DNA of 64,000 nucleotides, taken from the NCBI GenBank assembly GCA_016938235.1, contig JAFGVA010000109.1, positions 1 to 64,000 on the forward strand. The letters run 5' to 3'. Of the stretch, positions 47,101 through 54,633 are shown piece after piece. The translations under genes and the position numbers were made by a program. This DNA comes from Bacteroidales bacterium. Its GTDB lineage: Bacteria; Bacteroidota; Bacteroidia; Bacteroidales; UBA10428. Each line of letters opens with the position of its first letter. Positions within the stretch are counted from its first letter, which is position 1. A model generated the notes under the pieces. That model saw only the letters and a list, made by a program, of their open reading frames with translations, was not told where the DNA came from and ran no database searches.

Positions 47101-47306
47101 TTTACCTTTTTTCCGATGGTTTCAAAGACCAGTTTGGAGGTAATACTGACAAAAAATTCAGTAACCGGAAGTTTATAAACACTTTGTACCGCGTGCATGA
47201 ATTAAGCATGGACAAGCAAAGACAAGAACTGGAGAAAATATTGGATGAATGGATGGAGGGATATGAGCAGACAGATGATATAACCGTGTTAGGATTTAAA
47301 CTCTAA
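44139..47306 (+). CDS. transmembrane propeller sensor with SpoIIE/PP2C phosphatase output
   Basis: A 1055-residue protein. Signal peptide (about 1-23), periplasmic two-component-regulator propeller (about 25-630, repeats ending LWIGTSEGLYNYNG, IWIGSKKGVCKL, IWFGTNKGLVCYN), Y_Y_Y domain (about 645-725), TM segment (FWPYIGIFLAVAVGIYLLI, about 747-765), coiled coil (about 770-815), and a SpoIIE-type PP2C domain (about 825-1055; metal motifs RPKDIVSGDFCW, ADCTGHGVPGAIMS, SDGFKDQFGG, DDITVLGFKL). The receptor is in the periplasm and the phosphatase in the cytoplasm. Likely a partner-switch input; its substrate is unknown. Confidence 0.92.
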   Translation: MCFPFNIKLFIVFLTFTFWQVEAQNDYIIFSPSEQKLSEAYIYTINQGNNGYLWIGTSEGLYNYNGFTINAFTVKDSLADDFVTCSYNTSDGIWFGHMNGNISFYNGRYFKQYNLNIAEKSSITSITQSPDGKVWAGTYLSGLINLSIPTSNNAPPLQNEQITISALEFLSQEKFLVGSVDGLRFCRITEKGAIETLRYFTEIPRIKIISIVKQKSDSGIYVATSNDGIYKLINRDNSFTIKQVLKNNDTNAENIQTVIEDNKGDLWLGTFGQGILKLIYEKETDSFKLNKFTQYQGDNVKTLFEDRDGNIWAGSFGAGISKITSQPFSIKNYSDFKSEQNIKALFIDSKNKWLGTENALIKVDIASDKVISVYTNKQGLPNDEITSLYSNNENLFIGTLQSGVYILRISEENILPYPIHEGILENSITSITGKGNEIWIGSKKGVCKLNLATSQKNWYTINQGGLPHNSVNHIFIDSKNKIWITTISNTISCVENNTLKRINIPSNRGIVSLMSVVEDKQGKIWIGSAGQGVFLLHADSVLNISTMEGLFSDYCYSMLGDSNGYIWIGHRGGISRINTSDLSIKTIQKYAHLKSDFEFYMNSTSLDSRGLIWFGTNKGLVCYNPNLENSSLKPPIINFTSFLVNGQDTEIKEEIELPPDNYKLQFDFIGINLKEPDLVKYQYRLKGFDKDWSDITSNNSVIYKNISEGKYIFEVNASSGDGIVTVESSKVSIKIKTSPWKSFWPYIGIFLAVAVGIYLLIKRREYKHLVEKNILEQKVLERTLEIQRQKDELEAQQHLIQSKNKDITDSLKYARKIQSAITPPEELLNKILPDHFIINRPKDIVSGDFCWYTQADDKIIVTVADCTGHGVPGAIMSILGINSLNEIIINYGVTEPSRILELLRLKVITSLSQHSKESPSFDGINLGLCVIDQKNLTIQFSGAINNMVHIQKKRLNLIRADRIPIGVSDHEHKTFTNKEFQGKEGDVIYLFSDGFKDQFGGNTDKKFSNRKFINTLYRVHELSMDKQRQELEKILDEWMEGYEQTDDITVLGFKL

Positions 47307-47387
47307 GCATCTCAAAATAATTCTGTCTCCTGTTTCATAAGTCACGAAAACCAAGTAACTTTAATTAAAGCAATAATTTAAACTCAC

Positions 47388-48821
47388 ATGTTAAAACCAA
47401 AATACCTCCATACAAAAATTATAGCAACCATAGGCCCTGCCTGTAGCGATAAAAAAGTATTAAGCGAAATGTTCAAAGCTGGTTTAGATGTATGCCGCTT
47501 AAATTTTTCTCATGGAAAACATGAAGATCATGTCGCAGTAATCAAAACCATACGCGAACTTAATGAAGAATTAGAAACCAATGTTGCAATTCTTGCCGAT
47601 TTACAGGGGCCCAAGCTAAGAGTTGGAGAGGTGTTGAATAACGGGGTTGAATTAGTCAATGGCAGCACCCTTAAAATGGTATCTGAAGAATGTATCGGAA
47701 CAGCTGAGAAAGTATACATGAGCTATGAACCCTTACCAAAAGATGTTAAGCCGGGAGAAACAATTCTGGTTGATGATGGAAAGATAAAACTGGAGGTGAT
47801 ATCCACGAATAACAGAGATGAAGTGGTGACTAAAGTTATCAGCGGAGGTATATTATCGTCACGTAAGGGAGTAAACCTCCCAAACACAAAAGTATCATTA
47901 CCCAGTCTGACAAAAAAAGATATCGAAGATGTGAATTTTGTTTTAGAATTCGACATCGACTGGATAGCCTTATCCTTTGTTCGCACTGTAACAGATATAA
48001 TTGAATTAAAAGAAATTGTTAAAAACTCGAAGAAAAACACCAAAGTTATAGCCAAAATTGAAAAACCTGAAGCAATTAAAGAGATTGATAATATTATTGA
48101 AGTAACTGACGGGATTATGATTGCCCGTGGCGACCTGGGAGTTGAGACCCCTTTTGATGAAGTACCTATGCTTCAGAAAAAAATTGTAAATAAATGTATT
48201 ATCAACTCAAAACCGGTAATTATTGCCACACAAATGATGGAAAGCATGATTACCAATTTCAGGCCTACCCGGGCTGAAGCTACCGATGTAGCAAATGCAG
48301 TAATTGAAAGTGCCGATGCCCTGATGTTAAGTGGTGAAACATCTGTGGGCAATTACCCTATTGATGTTATTAAAAGTATGCAAAAAGTAATTCTTGCTAC
48401 AGAAGGAAACGAGTTTACCATTAATCATGATCATAAACCCAACCCAAAACTTCCAAGTTATTTGCCTGACTCAATTTGTTACAATGCCTGCAAAATGGCC
48501 GACCTTACCAAAGCTAAAGCATTAGTTGTATTTACTATTGGAGGAGCCTCGGTATATAAGCTGGTTTCGAACAGACCAAAAGCAAACATTTATGCTTTTA
48601 CACCCAACAAGCAAATTATGACCCAGCTGTCGCTATTAAGAGGTGTTCAAACATTTTATATGGAACCCGAACAACATATTAACGAAGCAATTTATCATTC
48701 AACCGAGATACTTAAAAAGTATGGATTTGTTTCAGTAAGCGATATTATTGTTTATGTTGGTGGTATTCCTATGAGACTGAGAGGCCCTATAAACACTATG
48801 AAAATAGCAATGGTTGATTAA
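47388..48821 (+). CDS. pyk: pyruvate kinase
   Basis: A 477-residue glycolytic enzyme (PEP + ADP to pyruvate + ATP). It begins KIIATIGPACSDKKVL, has LNFSHGKHEDH near residue 46, the catalytic Lys in VIAKIEKPEAI near residue 221 and the metal/PEP segment MIARGDLGVE near residue 245, plus MLSGETSVGNYP near 325. Length and domain order (A-B-A-C) are normal. TAACTTTA at about 47355 is a 7/8 match to a -7 box. Confidence 0.97.
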   Translation: MLKPKYLHTKIIATIGPACSDKKVLSEMFKAGLDVCRLNFSHGKHEDHVAVIKTIRELNEELETNVAILADLQGPKLRVGEVLNNGVELVNGSTLKMVSEECIGTAEKVYMSYEPLPKDVKPGETILVDDGKIKLEVISTNNRDEVVTKVISGGILSSRKGVNLPNTKVSLPSLTKKDIEDVNFVLEFDIDWIALSFVRTVTDIIELKEIVKNSKKNTKVIAKIEKPEAIKEIDNIIEVTDGIMIARGDLGVETPFDEVPMLQKKIVNKCIINSKPVIIATQMMESMITNFRPTRAEATDVANAVIESADALMLSGETSVGNYPIDVIKSMQKVILATEGNEFTINHDHKPNPKLPSYLPDSICYNACKMADLTKAKALVVFTIGGASVYKLVSNRPKANIYAFTPNKQIMTQLSLLRGVQTFYMEPEQHINEAIYHSTEILKKYGFVSVSDIIVYVGGIPMRLRGPINTMKIAMVD

Positions 48822-48857
48822 ACTTCGCTAATTCCCTGTCGGTTTTCCCCTATATAT

Positions 48858-48884
48858 TTTTGAGGTAAAAAACCTCAATTTTAG
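48858..48884 (+). terminator. terminator of pyk
   Basis: TGAGGT (48861-48866) pairs with ACCTCA (48872-48877) around AAAAA, extended by T-A pairs, followed by ATTTTA. The stem starts 40 bp after the pyk stop. It is a moderate rho-independent terminator. Confidence 0.6.
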
Positions 48885-48920
48885 GTATTTATACCCTTAA
48901 CCCGGGTGTGATTATCAACG

Positions 48921-49047
48921 TATATTTGTATATATAAAGTCAGATAAGAAGACAAAAAATATTATAAGAGTTTTGATGTAGGGTTTGGTTGGATTTTAGG
49001 TAGAAAAGAGGTTGCTCAAATATATTTGTCGGCCTCTTTTTCTTTTT
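48921..49047 (+). ncRNA. putative small RNA unit 1
   Basis: A perfect -7 box TATATTTG (48921-48928) is followed by TTTTGATGTAGGGTTTGG... from 48971, and then a hairpin AAAAGAGG (49004-49011) / CCTCTTTT (49033-49040) enclosing a second palindrome CAAATATATTTG, and a T-rich tail to 49047. The same leader recurs at 49432. No ORF is plausible (ATG is directly followed by TAG). Predicted transcript about 100-110 nt. Confidence 0.45.
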
Positions 49048-49177
49048 AAAATTTTTGCAGAAATGAGAGCAGAAAACCAAAAAATAAAAAATAGGAGAAA
49101 ACCTTATAACAAAATTGCATTTAATCTCGTAGAACAAAATAGTTAGATTACACAAAAAGATTTTTTTCATAAGTTTT

Positions 49178-49232
49178 TTAGGGTTAGTTTAGGGTTAGTA
49201 GAAAAGGGGTTGCTTAAGTCAACCTCTTTTTT
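49178..49232 (+). ncRNA. putative small RNA unit 2 (leader variant plus terminator)
   Basis: TTAGGGTTAGTTTAGGG... then TAGAAAAGGGGTTG / CAACCTCTTTT (49202-49230), an 11-bp stem with one G-T pair, and a T-run. The order TAGGG-N-TAGAA-hairpin is shared with units 1 and 3, but no clear -7 box is visible before it, so it may be only a degraded copy or a read-through terminator. Confidence 0.35.
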
Positions 49233-49392
49233 CGTTTAAGAGATTTAGATCAAACATTTTGGCTCTTCATTTCTTACTTTCTTGCAAAAAAATGGGAACA
49301 GATCTAAAATGTCGGTTTTTACGAGGTTTTAATTGAGGATTTTCACCGAAAAATTAGGTGTTTTTACATACATTCTTACCGTTCGGATGTAA

Positions 49393-49490
49393 TAAATTTG
49401 TATTGTAAGATTTCATCTTACGTTTATAACATTTTGATGTAGGGTTTGGTTGGATTTAGGTAGAAGGCTGCTCGCTTGAGCAGCCTTCTA
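49393..49490 (+). ncRNA. putative small RNA unit 3
   Basis: A perfect -7 box TAAATTTG (49393-49400), then TTTTGATGTAGGGTTTGG... (from 49432, nearly identical to unit 1 over about 33 nt), and then the strongest hairpin in the region: TAGAAGGCTGCTC / GAGCAGCCTTCTA (49461-49490), 13 perfect pairs with a 4-nt loop. It ends 17 bp before the convergent phosphatase gene, so the hairpin could also act as that gene's terminator on the minus strand. Confidence 0.45.
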
Positions 49491-49507
49491 TCATTTTAGG
49501 GTATTTA

Positions 49508-50692
49508 TCAGATGAAGCCCAGCTTAACTTTCTTTAAAAACTTCTCCTCAAGAATAAAGCTTATACGCTTTACAACTGTTCTTCTAATTTCAAGGTCAAT
49601 TTGCATGTTTGGATCCTGGTGAGCAATGTTAATTCTGGTTCCTACGATAAACCTTATCTCATCACTATCAAGTATAAGTTTCACTATTTCGTCGGCTGGG
49701 CCCCGCCCTAAATCAACATTATTTTTATAGGTAGTAAGTATTTTTTCGACTTTGCGCAGGGTTAGAATACCCTCGGTAAACAAATCTATTCCTTCAAGAA
49801 AAGATAAGGGAGGCAAATCGGGATCTGCAAAATCTTGTCCGTCCTGAACTTTAAGTTCCAGTTCCCGGGCCAGAATATCGCCGGTAGTAGCTCCCATTAC
49901 AATTTTCTTTCCCTCAAATTCTTTCACAAGGTTTGCAAATTCCCTGTCCTTTACCTTTTCAAACGGCGGACCGGTTGCAATAAGTAATTCGCGAGGTTCT
50001 CTGAGATATATTACTCCGCTTGTAATATCGTCTTTTGCTGCAAAACCATCGTTCCGGAAAGCGGCATTAACCAACCTGCTGGCTAATTGACGGGCAGAAA
50101 TCTGGGGTGTATTTTTCACCAAATCCAAAGCAAACCGGCCGGCATTATCCATCCCCCAACCAAAAGGAAACCTTGGCGTTCCCAAACCAGACTGGGCAAT
50201 ACCATCGGTGGCAAACACAATCCTGTCTCCTTTTTCACCCTTAAAATTGCACAATTTAAGTTTTTTACCACAGTTCCTTTCGCTCTCAAGCACAACATTC
50301 TTTCGCTTAAGGTCTATCACCTGTCGGTCTCTTATTAAAATACTTTCGGGATTATCGTATTCCAGAATAGTAATATTTCCTTCGTAATCAATATCAATAA
50401 TTGTAAATGTAGCGTAGCTCATTTTGCGTTCACTGCACTCGGGCAGTGTATTCATTATAATCTCGGCTGTTTTCGATGGCTCACGATGCTCTTTTGTGAA
50501 ATTTAATGCCATGGTAGCCGTTAAAGTAGCAAGCACACTAGCTTTTACGCCATGGCCCATTCCATCAGATAAAACAATTACAATTCGGCCTTCTTCACGA
50601 ACCTTACCGGACAGGAAAACATCACCACAGATACGCTCACCTTCGTGATTCCTCTGATGATAATCAACTTCTATAAAATATTTATCAGCCAT
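49508..50692 (-). CDS. SpoIIE/PP2C phosphatase with a conserved-looking C-terminal domain
   Basis: A 394-residue cytoplasmic protein. Residues 1-195 are a SpoIIE-type PP2C domain with metal motifs GERICGDVF (near 17), LSDGMGHGVKAS (near 41), ATDGIAQSG (near 163) and KDDITSGVIYL (near 220). Residues 228-394 form a separate domain (LLIATGPPFEKVKD, VMGATTGDILAREL, GIDLFTEGILTLRKVE, IRFIVGTRINIAHQDP) that I do not recognise as a named family. It is 17 bp after the PAS/hydrogenase-like sensor gene and is probably controlled by it. It is a natural antagonist for the RsbW-like ATPase at 24.05 kb. Confidence 0.88.
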   Translation of the reverse strand: MADKYFIEVDYHQRNHEGERICGDVFLSGKVREEGRIVIVLSDGMGHGVKASVLATLTATMALNFTKEHREPSKTAEIIMNTLPECSERKMSYATFTIIDIDYEGNITILEYDNPESILIRDRQVIDLKRKNVVLESERNCGKKLKLCNFKGEKGDRIVFATDGIAQSGLGTPRFPFGWGMDNAGRFALDLVKNTPQISARQLASRLVNAAFRNDGFAAKDDITSGVIYLREPRELLIATGPPFEKVKDREFANLVKEFEGKKIVMGATTGDILARELELKVQDGQDFADPDLPPLSFLEGIDLFTEGILTLRKVEKILTTYKNNVDLGRGPADEIVKLILDSDEIRFIVGTRINIAHQDPNMQIDLEIRRTVVKRISFILEEKFLKKVKLGFI

Positions 50693-50709
50693 TTGCTATG
50701 TCCGGAAAT

Positions 50710-52566
50710 TTATTTTTTCGAATCGTTATCGTAAATCTTAATTACTGAATTCAACATTTTTTCAATATCTGAGGCCCCTTCGCCGAGTAAAAATCCTATT
50801 TTCTGAACCATTTCAAGGTTTTTATCAATCACCTCAGAGACTCTTCGGGTAACCTCTGCTTTCTGTACCTCGGGAGCACGCATATCCCGAACAATACCAC
50901 CAGCAATATGGTTTTCACGAATTGGAAATATAGAAAGGTTTAATAATATGTTTTCATGTCTGACATCCCGGCCGTCAATAGATTCAGAGTTTTCAATTAC
51001 ATAGGAAAACAAATTACAAATATCGTCGGCAAAGAATTTATTTAAATCAGCACCAATCAATCCGGGAATTACTTCATTGATTTCTTCTGCTTCTTCGCCT
51101 AATATTGTACAAAAAGTATTGTTTGCCTTAACAATTTTCATTTTATAATCGACAAAAACAATTCCAGCTCTTAATTTCTCAAGTATAGCATCGGTAAGTT
51201 CTGAAGCCTGCAATGCTGTATCATGTTCACTCAGAACTTTCTCCTCAGTTTCATGAAGTGCCTGCCTGGTGGTGGCCAGTTTTTCATTCAGTTCCATGAG
51301 GGTTTGTGTATAGTATTTGCTATTTCGAATGGCGAAGGTAGAGCACATTTCCGGAATAACTATGCCCTTTGCCATATCAACTGCAAAATCGCGACAGGTA
51401 GTATAACCACACTGACCACAATCGGTATGTCTGTCAACTCTTCCGCCTAAAACTTTAAGAGCTTCTTCAATTTTCTCCGGTTCCGGTTCATCCAGCCTTT
51501 GATCATCGGGTTGGAATTCGCGGGAATAATCCAGGCTCTGATACTTCAAAAGATTGTCATACCATTCGGCCCTGAAAAAATTACTCAACCTTTTATTTGC
51601 ATATGTGGTTACAAGGTGCTCTTTAAAAAGCTTATTGCCCCTGCTTGTAATGCCCGGCCCGGAAAGAGAGTTTCCGTATGTTACATGAAGATTCCGATGA
51701 ATTACTTTAACATTACTCTCAAACTCATTAATCGATTCAAACATTTCTTTCTTTCCTTCAACAGAGATCACGTTTGAAGTTAAGAGGTTTTCATCGATAT
51801 CGGCGGCCTGAATAAAACCATTAATTATTGGATATAAGCTCCCTTTATAACCTATTGGATCATCAAACTCTGAAAAATCCACCAGGTTTTCGTCAATTTT
51901 CAATTCACTGAATAGCTTTCTTAATTCCGGAAAGGTTAATACCACATCTACTTTACCATCACTATTAAATTTGAGCGCTACATCTTTACTGGCAATATCT
52001 GGTCCGATGTATATAACCTTAATATTCTGACCGTATTTCATACGAACAATTTTTGCCATAGCAATCATTGGAGGGACAAACGGTGCCAGATTCCTGATAA
52101 GCTTGGGATGATATTTTTCAACGAAATTTACCACTACCGGGTCGCAGGAAGATATATAATACCTGCCTTTAAAATCGTTAAACAGACTCTGGTATTTGCT
52201 GGCAAGCACATCAACAGCAAAGGAAACCTCGTTTACATAATTAACACCAAGCGATTTAATCATCTGCACAAATTTCCGGTAATCTGTAATATCGTCGAAT
52301 TCGGCAGAAATACTCGGACTTACGATAACAACTTTTTTAAGTTTCGACTTAAGAATGTGTTTAACATCGTCGATAGAACTGCGGGAATGTATTGCCCCGG
52401 GAACACAGGCATTTACACAGTCGCCACACCCGATGCAACGATTAGATTGCACCTCGGGATATGCCTTCATCTTGCTTACCTTTATGGCCTTAACCGGGCA
52501 TATACGCACACAAGTGAAACAATTTGTACAAGTCGAATAATCTATTTTTATTAAAGCGTCCATCAA
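50710..52566 (-). CDS. PAS-containing degenerate [FeFe]-hydrogenase homologue (HydS/group C-like sensor)
   Basis: A 618-residue protein with the domain order of group C putative sensory hydrogenases: two ferredoxin [4Fe-4S] motifs (C13, C16, C19, C23; C44, C47, C50, C54), an H-domain (about 75-330), a CGQCG-type [4Fe-4S] motif (C383, C386, C391, C408), a coiled coil (about 420-455) and a PAS domain (about 457-565). The H-cluster ligands are gone: L1 is SSCDP (Asp for the cubane Cys; C141 is the only Cys in the domain), L2 is GPDIASK (Asp190 for Cys), and L3 (NLHVTYGNSLSGPG) has no Cys. It therefore cannot bind a canonical H-cluster. It lies 2 bp after the 2Fe-2S gene and just before the SpoIIE phosphatase. 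Confidence 0.88.
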   Translation of the reverse strand: MMDALIKIDYSTCTNCFTCVRICPVKAIKVSKMKAYPEVQSNRCIGCGDCVNACVPGAIHSRSSIDDVKHILKSKLKKVVIVSPSISAEFDDITDYRKFVQMIKSLGVNYVNEVSFAVDVLASKYQSLFNDFKGRYYISSCDPVVVNFVEKYHPKLIRNLAPFVPPMIAMAKIVRMKYGQNIKVIYIGPDIASKDVALKFNSDGKVDVVLTFPELRKLFSELKIDENLVDFSEFDDPIGYKGSLYPIINGFIQAADIDENLLTSNVISVEGKKEMFESINEFESNVKVIHRNLHVTYGNSLSGPGITSRGNKLFKEHLVTTYANKRLSNFFRAEWYDNLLKYQSLDYSREFQPDDQRLDEPEPEKIEEALKVLGGRVDRHTDCGQCGYTTCRDFAVDMAKGIVIPEMCSTFAIRNSKYYTQTLMELNEKLATTRQALHETEEKVLSEHDTALQASELTDAILEKLRAGIVFVDYKMKIVKANNTFCTILGEEAEEINEVIPGLIGADLNKFFADDICNLFSYVIENSESIDGRDVRHENILLNLSIFPIRENHIAGGIVRDMRAPEVQKAEVTRRVSEVIDKNLEMVQKIGFLLGEGASDIEKMLNSVIKIYDNDSKK

Positions 52567-52568
52567 TC

Positions 52569-52823
52569 TTATATCAAGTCTTTAAGTTGCTCTTCAAGTA
52601 TTATCTGGATATTCTCCTTATTTACCTGCTGAAATAATCTGCCATCAATTCTGATATTAGGCCCGTTACTGCATTCTTCAAAGCAATGGTCTCCTGAAAA
52701 CTCCACCTTATCTTCAAGATTCTTTCTTTGAATGTATTTTTGAACTATTGGAACAAGCTCTCTGTTTCCTCTTGAATAACAAGAGCTCCCAAGACATATC
52801 TTAATTAACCTTTTTTTAAGCAT
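52569..52823 (-). CDS. small thioredoxin-like [2Fe-2S] ferredoxin
   Basis: An 84-residue protein with the four NuoE-type 2Fe-2S ligands: CLGSSCYSRGN (near residues 10-15) and DHCFEECSNGPN (near 46-50). It would pass electrons to the following PAS/hydrogenase-like sensor, giving the sensor a redox input. It is divergent from rex2 across a perfect Rex palindrome and is the first gene of a three-gene minus-strand operon. Confidence 0.92.
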   Translation of the reverse strand: MLKKRLIKICLGSSCYSRGNRELVPIVQKYIQRKNLEDKVEFSGDHCFEECSNGPNIRIDGRLFQQVNKENIQIILEEQLKDLI

Positions 52824-52877
52824 GGATTTATTTTGAAATCAAGCAAAAGATAATAAAAATAAATTATGCTTGTAATA

Positions 52878-52895
52878 TTGTTATAAAAATAACAA
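52878..52895. promoter_or_regulatory. perfect Rex-type operator between rex2 and the sensor operon
   Basis: TTGTTATAAAAATAACAA is an exact 7-4-7 palindrome and the best match to the Rex consensus in the window. It lies 54 bp from the minus-strand operon start and 56 bp from the rex2 start, suiting both autoregulation and control of the sensor operon. Confidence 0.85.
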
Positions 52896-52924
52896 TTCCT
52901 CACGCAATTCTTGATCTTATTTGT

Positions 52925-52932
52925 TATTTTTG
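52925..52932 (+). promoter_or_regulatory. -7 box of rex2
   Basis: TATTTTTG is a perfect TAnnTTTG box, 19 bp before the ATG at 52952. A good -33 TTTG at normal spacing is not evident. The overlapping TTGTTAT (52921-52927) resembles a single Rex half-site. Confidence 0.5.
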
Positions 52933-52951
52933 TCTCAAGATAAAAACAAGA

Positions 52952-53581
52952 ATGAAAATTCTACCAGAAAAGACGATTGAGAGACTCAGTCAATACCGAA
53001 GAACATTAAATAACTTTTATGCCGATCATAATTCAAACAGAATTTTTTCGCATGAATTGGCTGCATTATTGAATATTACAGCAGTGCAGGTTAGAAGAGA
53101 TATAATGTTTATTGGTTACAGCTCATCGCAAAGAAAAGGTTATAACGTACAGGAACTCATTCAGGTTATCAGCCAGATAATTGATACGCACGAACCTATC
53201 AATGTTGCTGTTGTAGGTTATGGCAACCTGGGTAAAGCTATCACAACCTATTTTGTAGGAAACCGACCTAAACTTAACCTGGTAGCAGCTTTTGACATAG
53301 ACCCAAAGAAAATCGGACAGGAAACGCACAACATAAAATGCTATTCAATCGACAGGTTAAGAGAGATTCTGGTTGCAAAAGATATTACAATTGCTATTCT
53401 TACAGTACCAACACACGCTGCAAAAGACATGGCTAAGATACTGGTACAAACCGGTATCAAAGGAATATTAAACTATACCACTGTTAATCTTCATATTCCG
53501 CCAGAAATATATCTTGAAGAATATGATATGATAACATCCTTGGAAAAAGTTGCTTACTTTGTAAAAAACAAGAATCAATAA
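52952..53581 (+). CDS. rex: redox-sensing transcriptional repressor Rex (copy 2)
   Basis: A 209-residue Rex paralogue of the 7844-8473 gene: winged helix (LAALLNITAVQVRRDI, about 35-50), NAD(H) Rossmann loop AVVGYGNLGKAIT near residue 88, and the C-terminal domain-swap helix ending YDMITSLEKVAYFV. The DNA-contact motif VQVRRD is the same in both copies, so both may read the same palindrome; the ligand-binding halves differ more. It is divergent from the 2Fe-2S/PAS/phosphatase operon. Confidence 0.94.
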   Translation: MKILPEKTIERLSQYRRTLNNFYADHNSNRIFSHELAALLNITAVQVRRDIMFIGYSSSQRKGYNVQELIQVISQIIDTHEPINVAVVGYGNLGKAITTYFVGNRPKLNLVAAFDIDPKKIGQETHNIKCYSIDRLREILVAKDITIAILTVPTHAAKDMAKILVQTGIKGILNYTTVNLHIPPEIYLEEYDMITSLEKVAYFVKNKNQ

Positions 53582-53610
53582 CATGGCTCCAAGGTTATTA
53601 ACAAGGGGAT

Positions 53611-54633
53611 TTAAAATTTATATTCCTTAAACACCCTTCTTTTCCTGATAATAAAATTAAAAACCATACTGTGATTGTAGATGGTGGAAATGTTTTTCTG
53701 TGAACAAAACTTCTGAATCTGCTTTCTCTTTTTATGTGTTTTTCGAAGGTTTTTATAGAAATGCATATGAGCTCTGAAAACTGCTCCAAAAAAACCAAAA
53801 GATAATTTAAGCAGGTATACCATTGCTGATGCCCCATCCAGAATCAATCGGGACAATAAAACCGGGAACAGCTTTTCTGAAGGAAGATTTTTTTGCAACA
53901 GGAAAAGATTATTCCTGTAATTCAGGTACATTTTAAAAGGCGTATTAATTGGCAGTGTACCTCCTCCAACGTGAAAAACTTCTGAATCGGGCACTATTAC
54001 AATTCTGTGCCCCATATGCCAAAGCCTCCAGCAAAGATCAATCTCCTCCATATGAGCAAAAAAATCGGTATCAAAGCCACCCGCTTTATGAAATAATTCT
54101 GCCCTTACGAACAAGCATGCCCCTGAAGCCCAAAAGATATCTGCAATATCGTTGTATTGATTATTATCCTCTTCGACAAAACTTAAAACCCTGCCCCTGC
54201 AAAAAGGATAACCATATTTATCGATAAATCCACCGGCAGCACCGGCATATTCAAAATGCGACTTCTTGGTATAGGATTTTATCTTTGGCATTGCAGCCGC
54301 AACATCTCTGTTATTATCGAGGAATTCTAAAACCGGCTTAATCCAGTTTTCAGGAACTTCCACATCGGAATTTAGAAGTATGTAATATTCGCTGTTGACT
54401 TGTTCAAGAGCTGCGTTGTAACCTCCTGCATATCCCGAATTCGTATCGAACTCAATCAACCTGATATCAGGATATGATTCTTTCATGAACTGAATTGATG
54501 AATCGGTGGATGAATTATCGGCAACAACTATTTCGACTCCTTCGTCCTGAGAATTCGCAATAACTGATGGTAAAAATTGCCTAAGATACTTTATCCCGTT
54601 ATAGTTTAATATTACTACCGAAACTTTATTCAT
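53611..54633 (-). CDS. family 2 glycosyltransferase
   Basis: A 340-residue GT-A enzyme, similar in layout to rhamnosyltransferase-like GT2 proteins. It begins VVILNYNGIKYLRQFL, has VVADNSSTD near residue 35, LLNSDVEVPENW near 87 (DxD-like SDV), and the acceptor-side MEEIDLCWRLW (ED-like, near 193). A C-terminal hydrophobic segment (about 265-285) suggests membrane association. It overlaps the upstream acyltransferase gene by 8 bp, suggesting a shared envelope or lipid role. Confidence 0.9.
   Translation of the reverse strand: MNKVSVVILNYNGIKYLRQFLPSVIANSQDEGVEIVVADNSSTDSSIQFMKESYPDIRLIEFDTNSGYAGGYNAALEQVNSEYYILLNSDVEVPENWIKPVLEFLDNNRDVAAAMPKIKSYTKKSHFEYAGAAGGFIDKYGYPFCRGRVLSFVEEDNNQYNDIADIFWASGACLFVRAELFHKAGGFDTDFFAHMEEIDLCWRLWHMGHRIVIVPDSEVFHVGGGTLPINTPFKMYLNYRNNLFLLQKNLPSEKLFPVLLSRLILDGASAMVYLLKLSFGFFGAVFRAHMHFYKNLRKTHKKRKQIQKFCSQKNISTIYNHSMVFNFIIRKRRVFKEYKF

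Noticed and set aside
48961-49500. Short peptides encoded in the repeated leader units
   Set aside because: The conserved ATG is followed directly by TAG, and other frames are short and not conserved between units, so a noncoding explanation is better.
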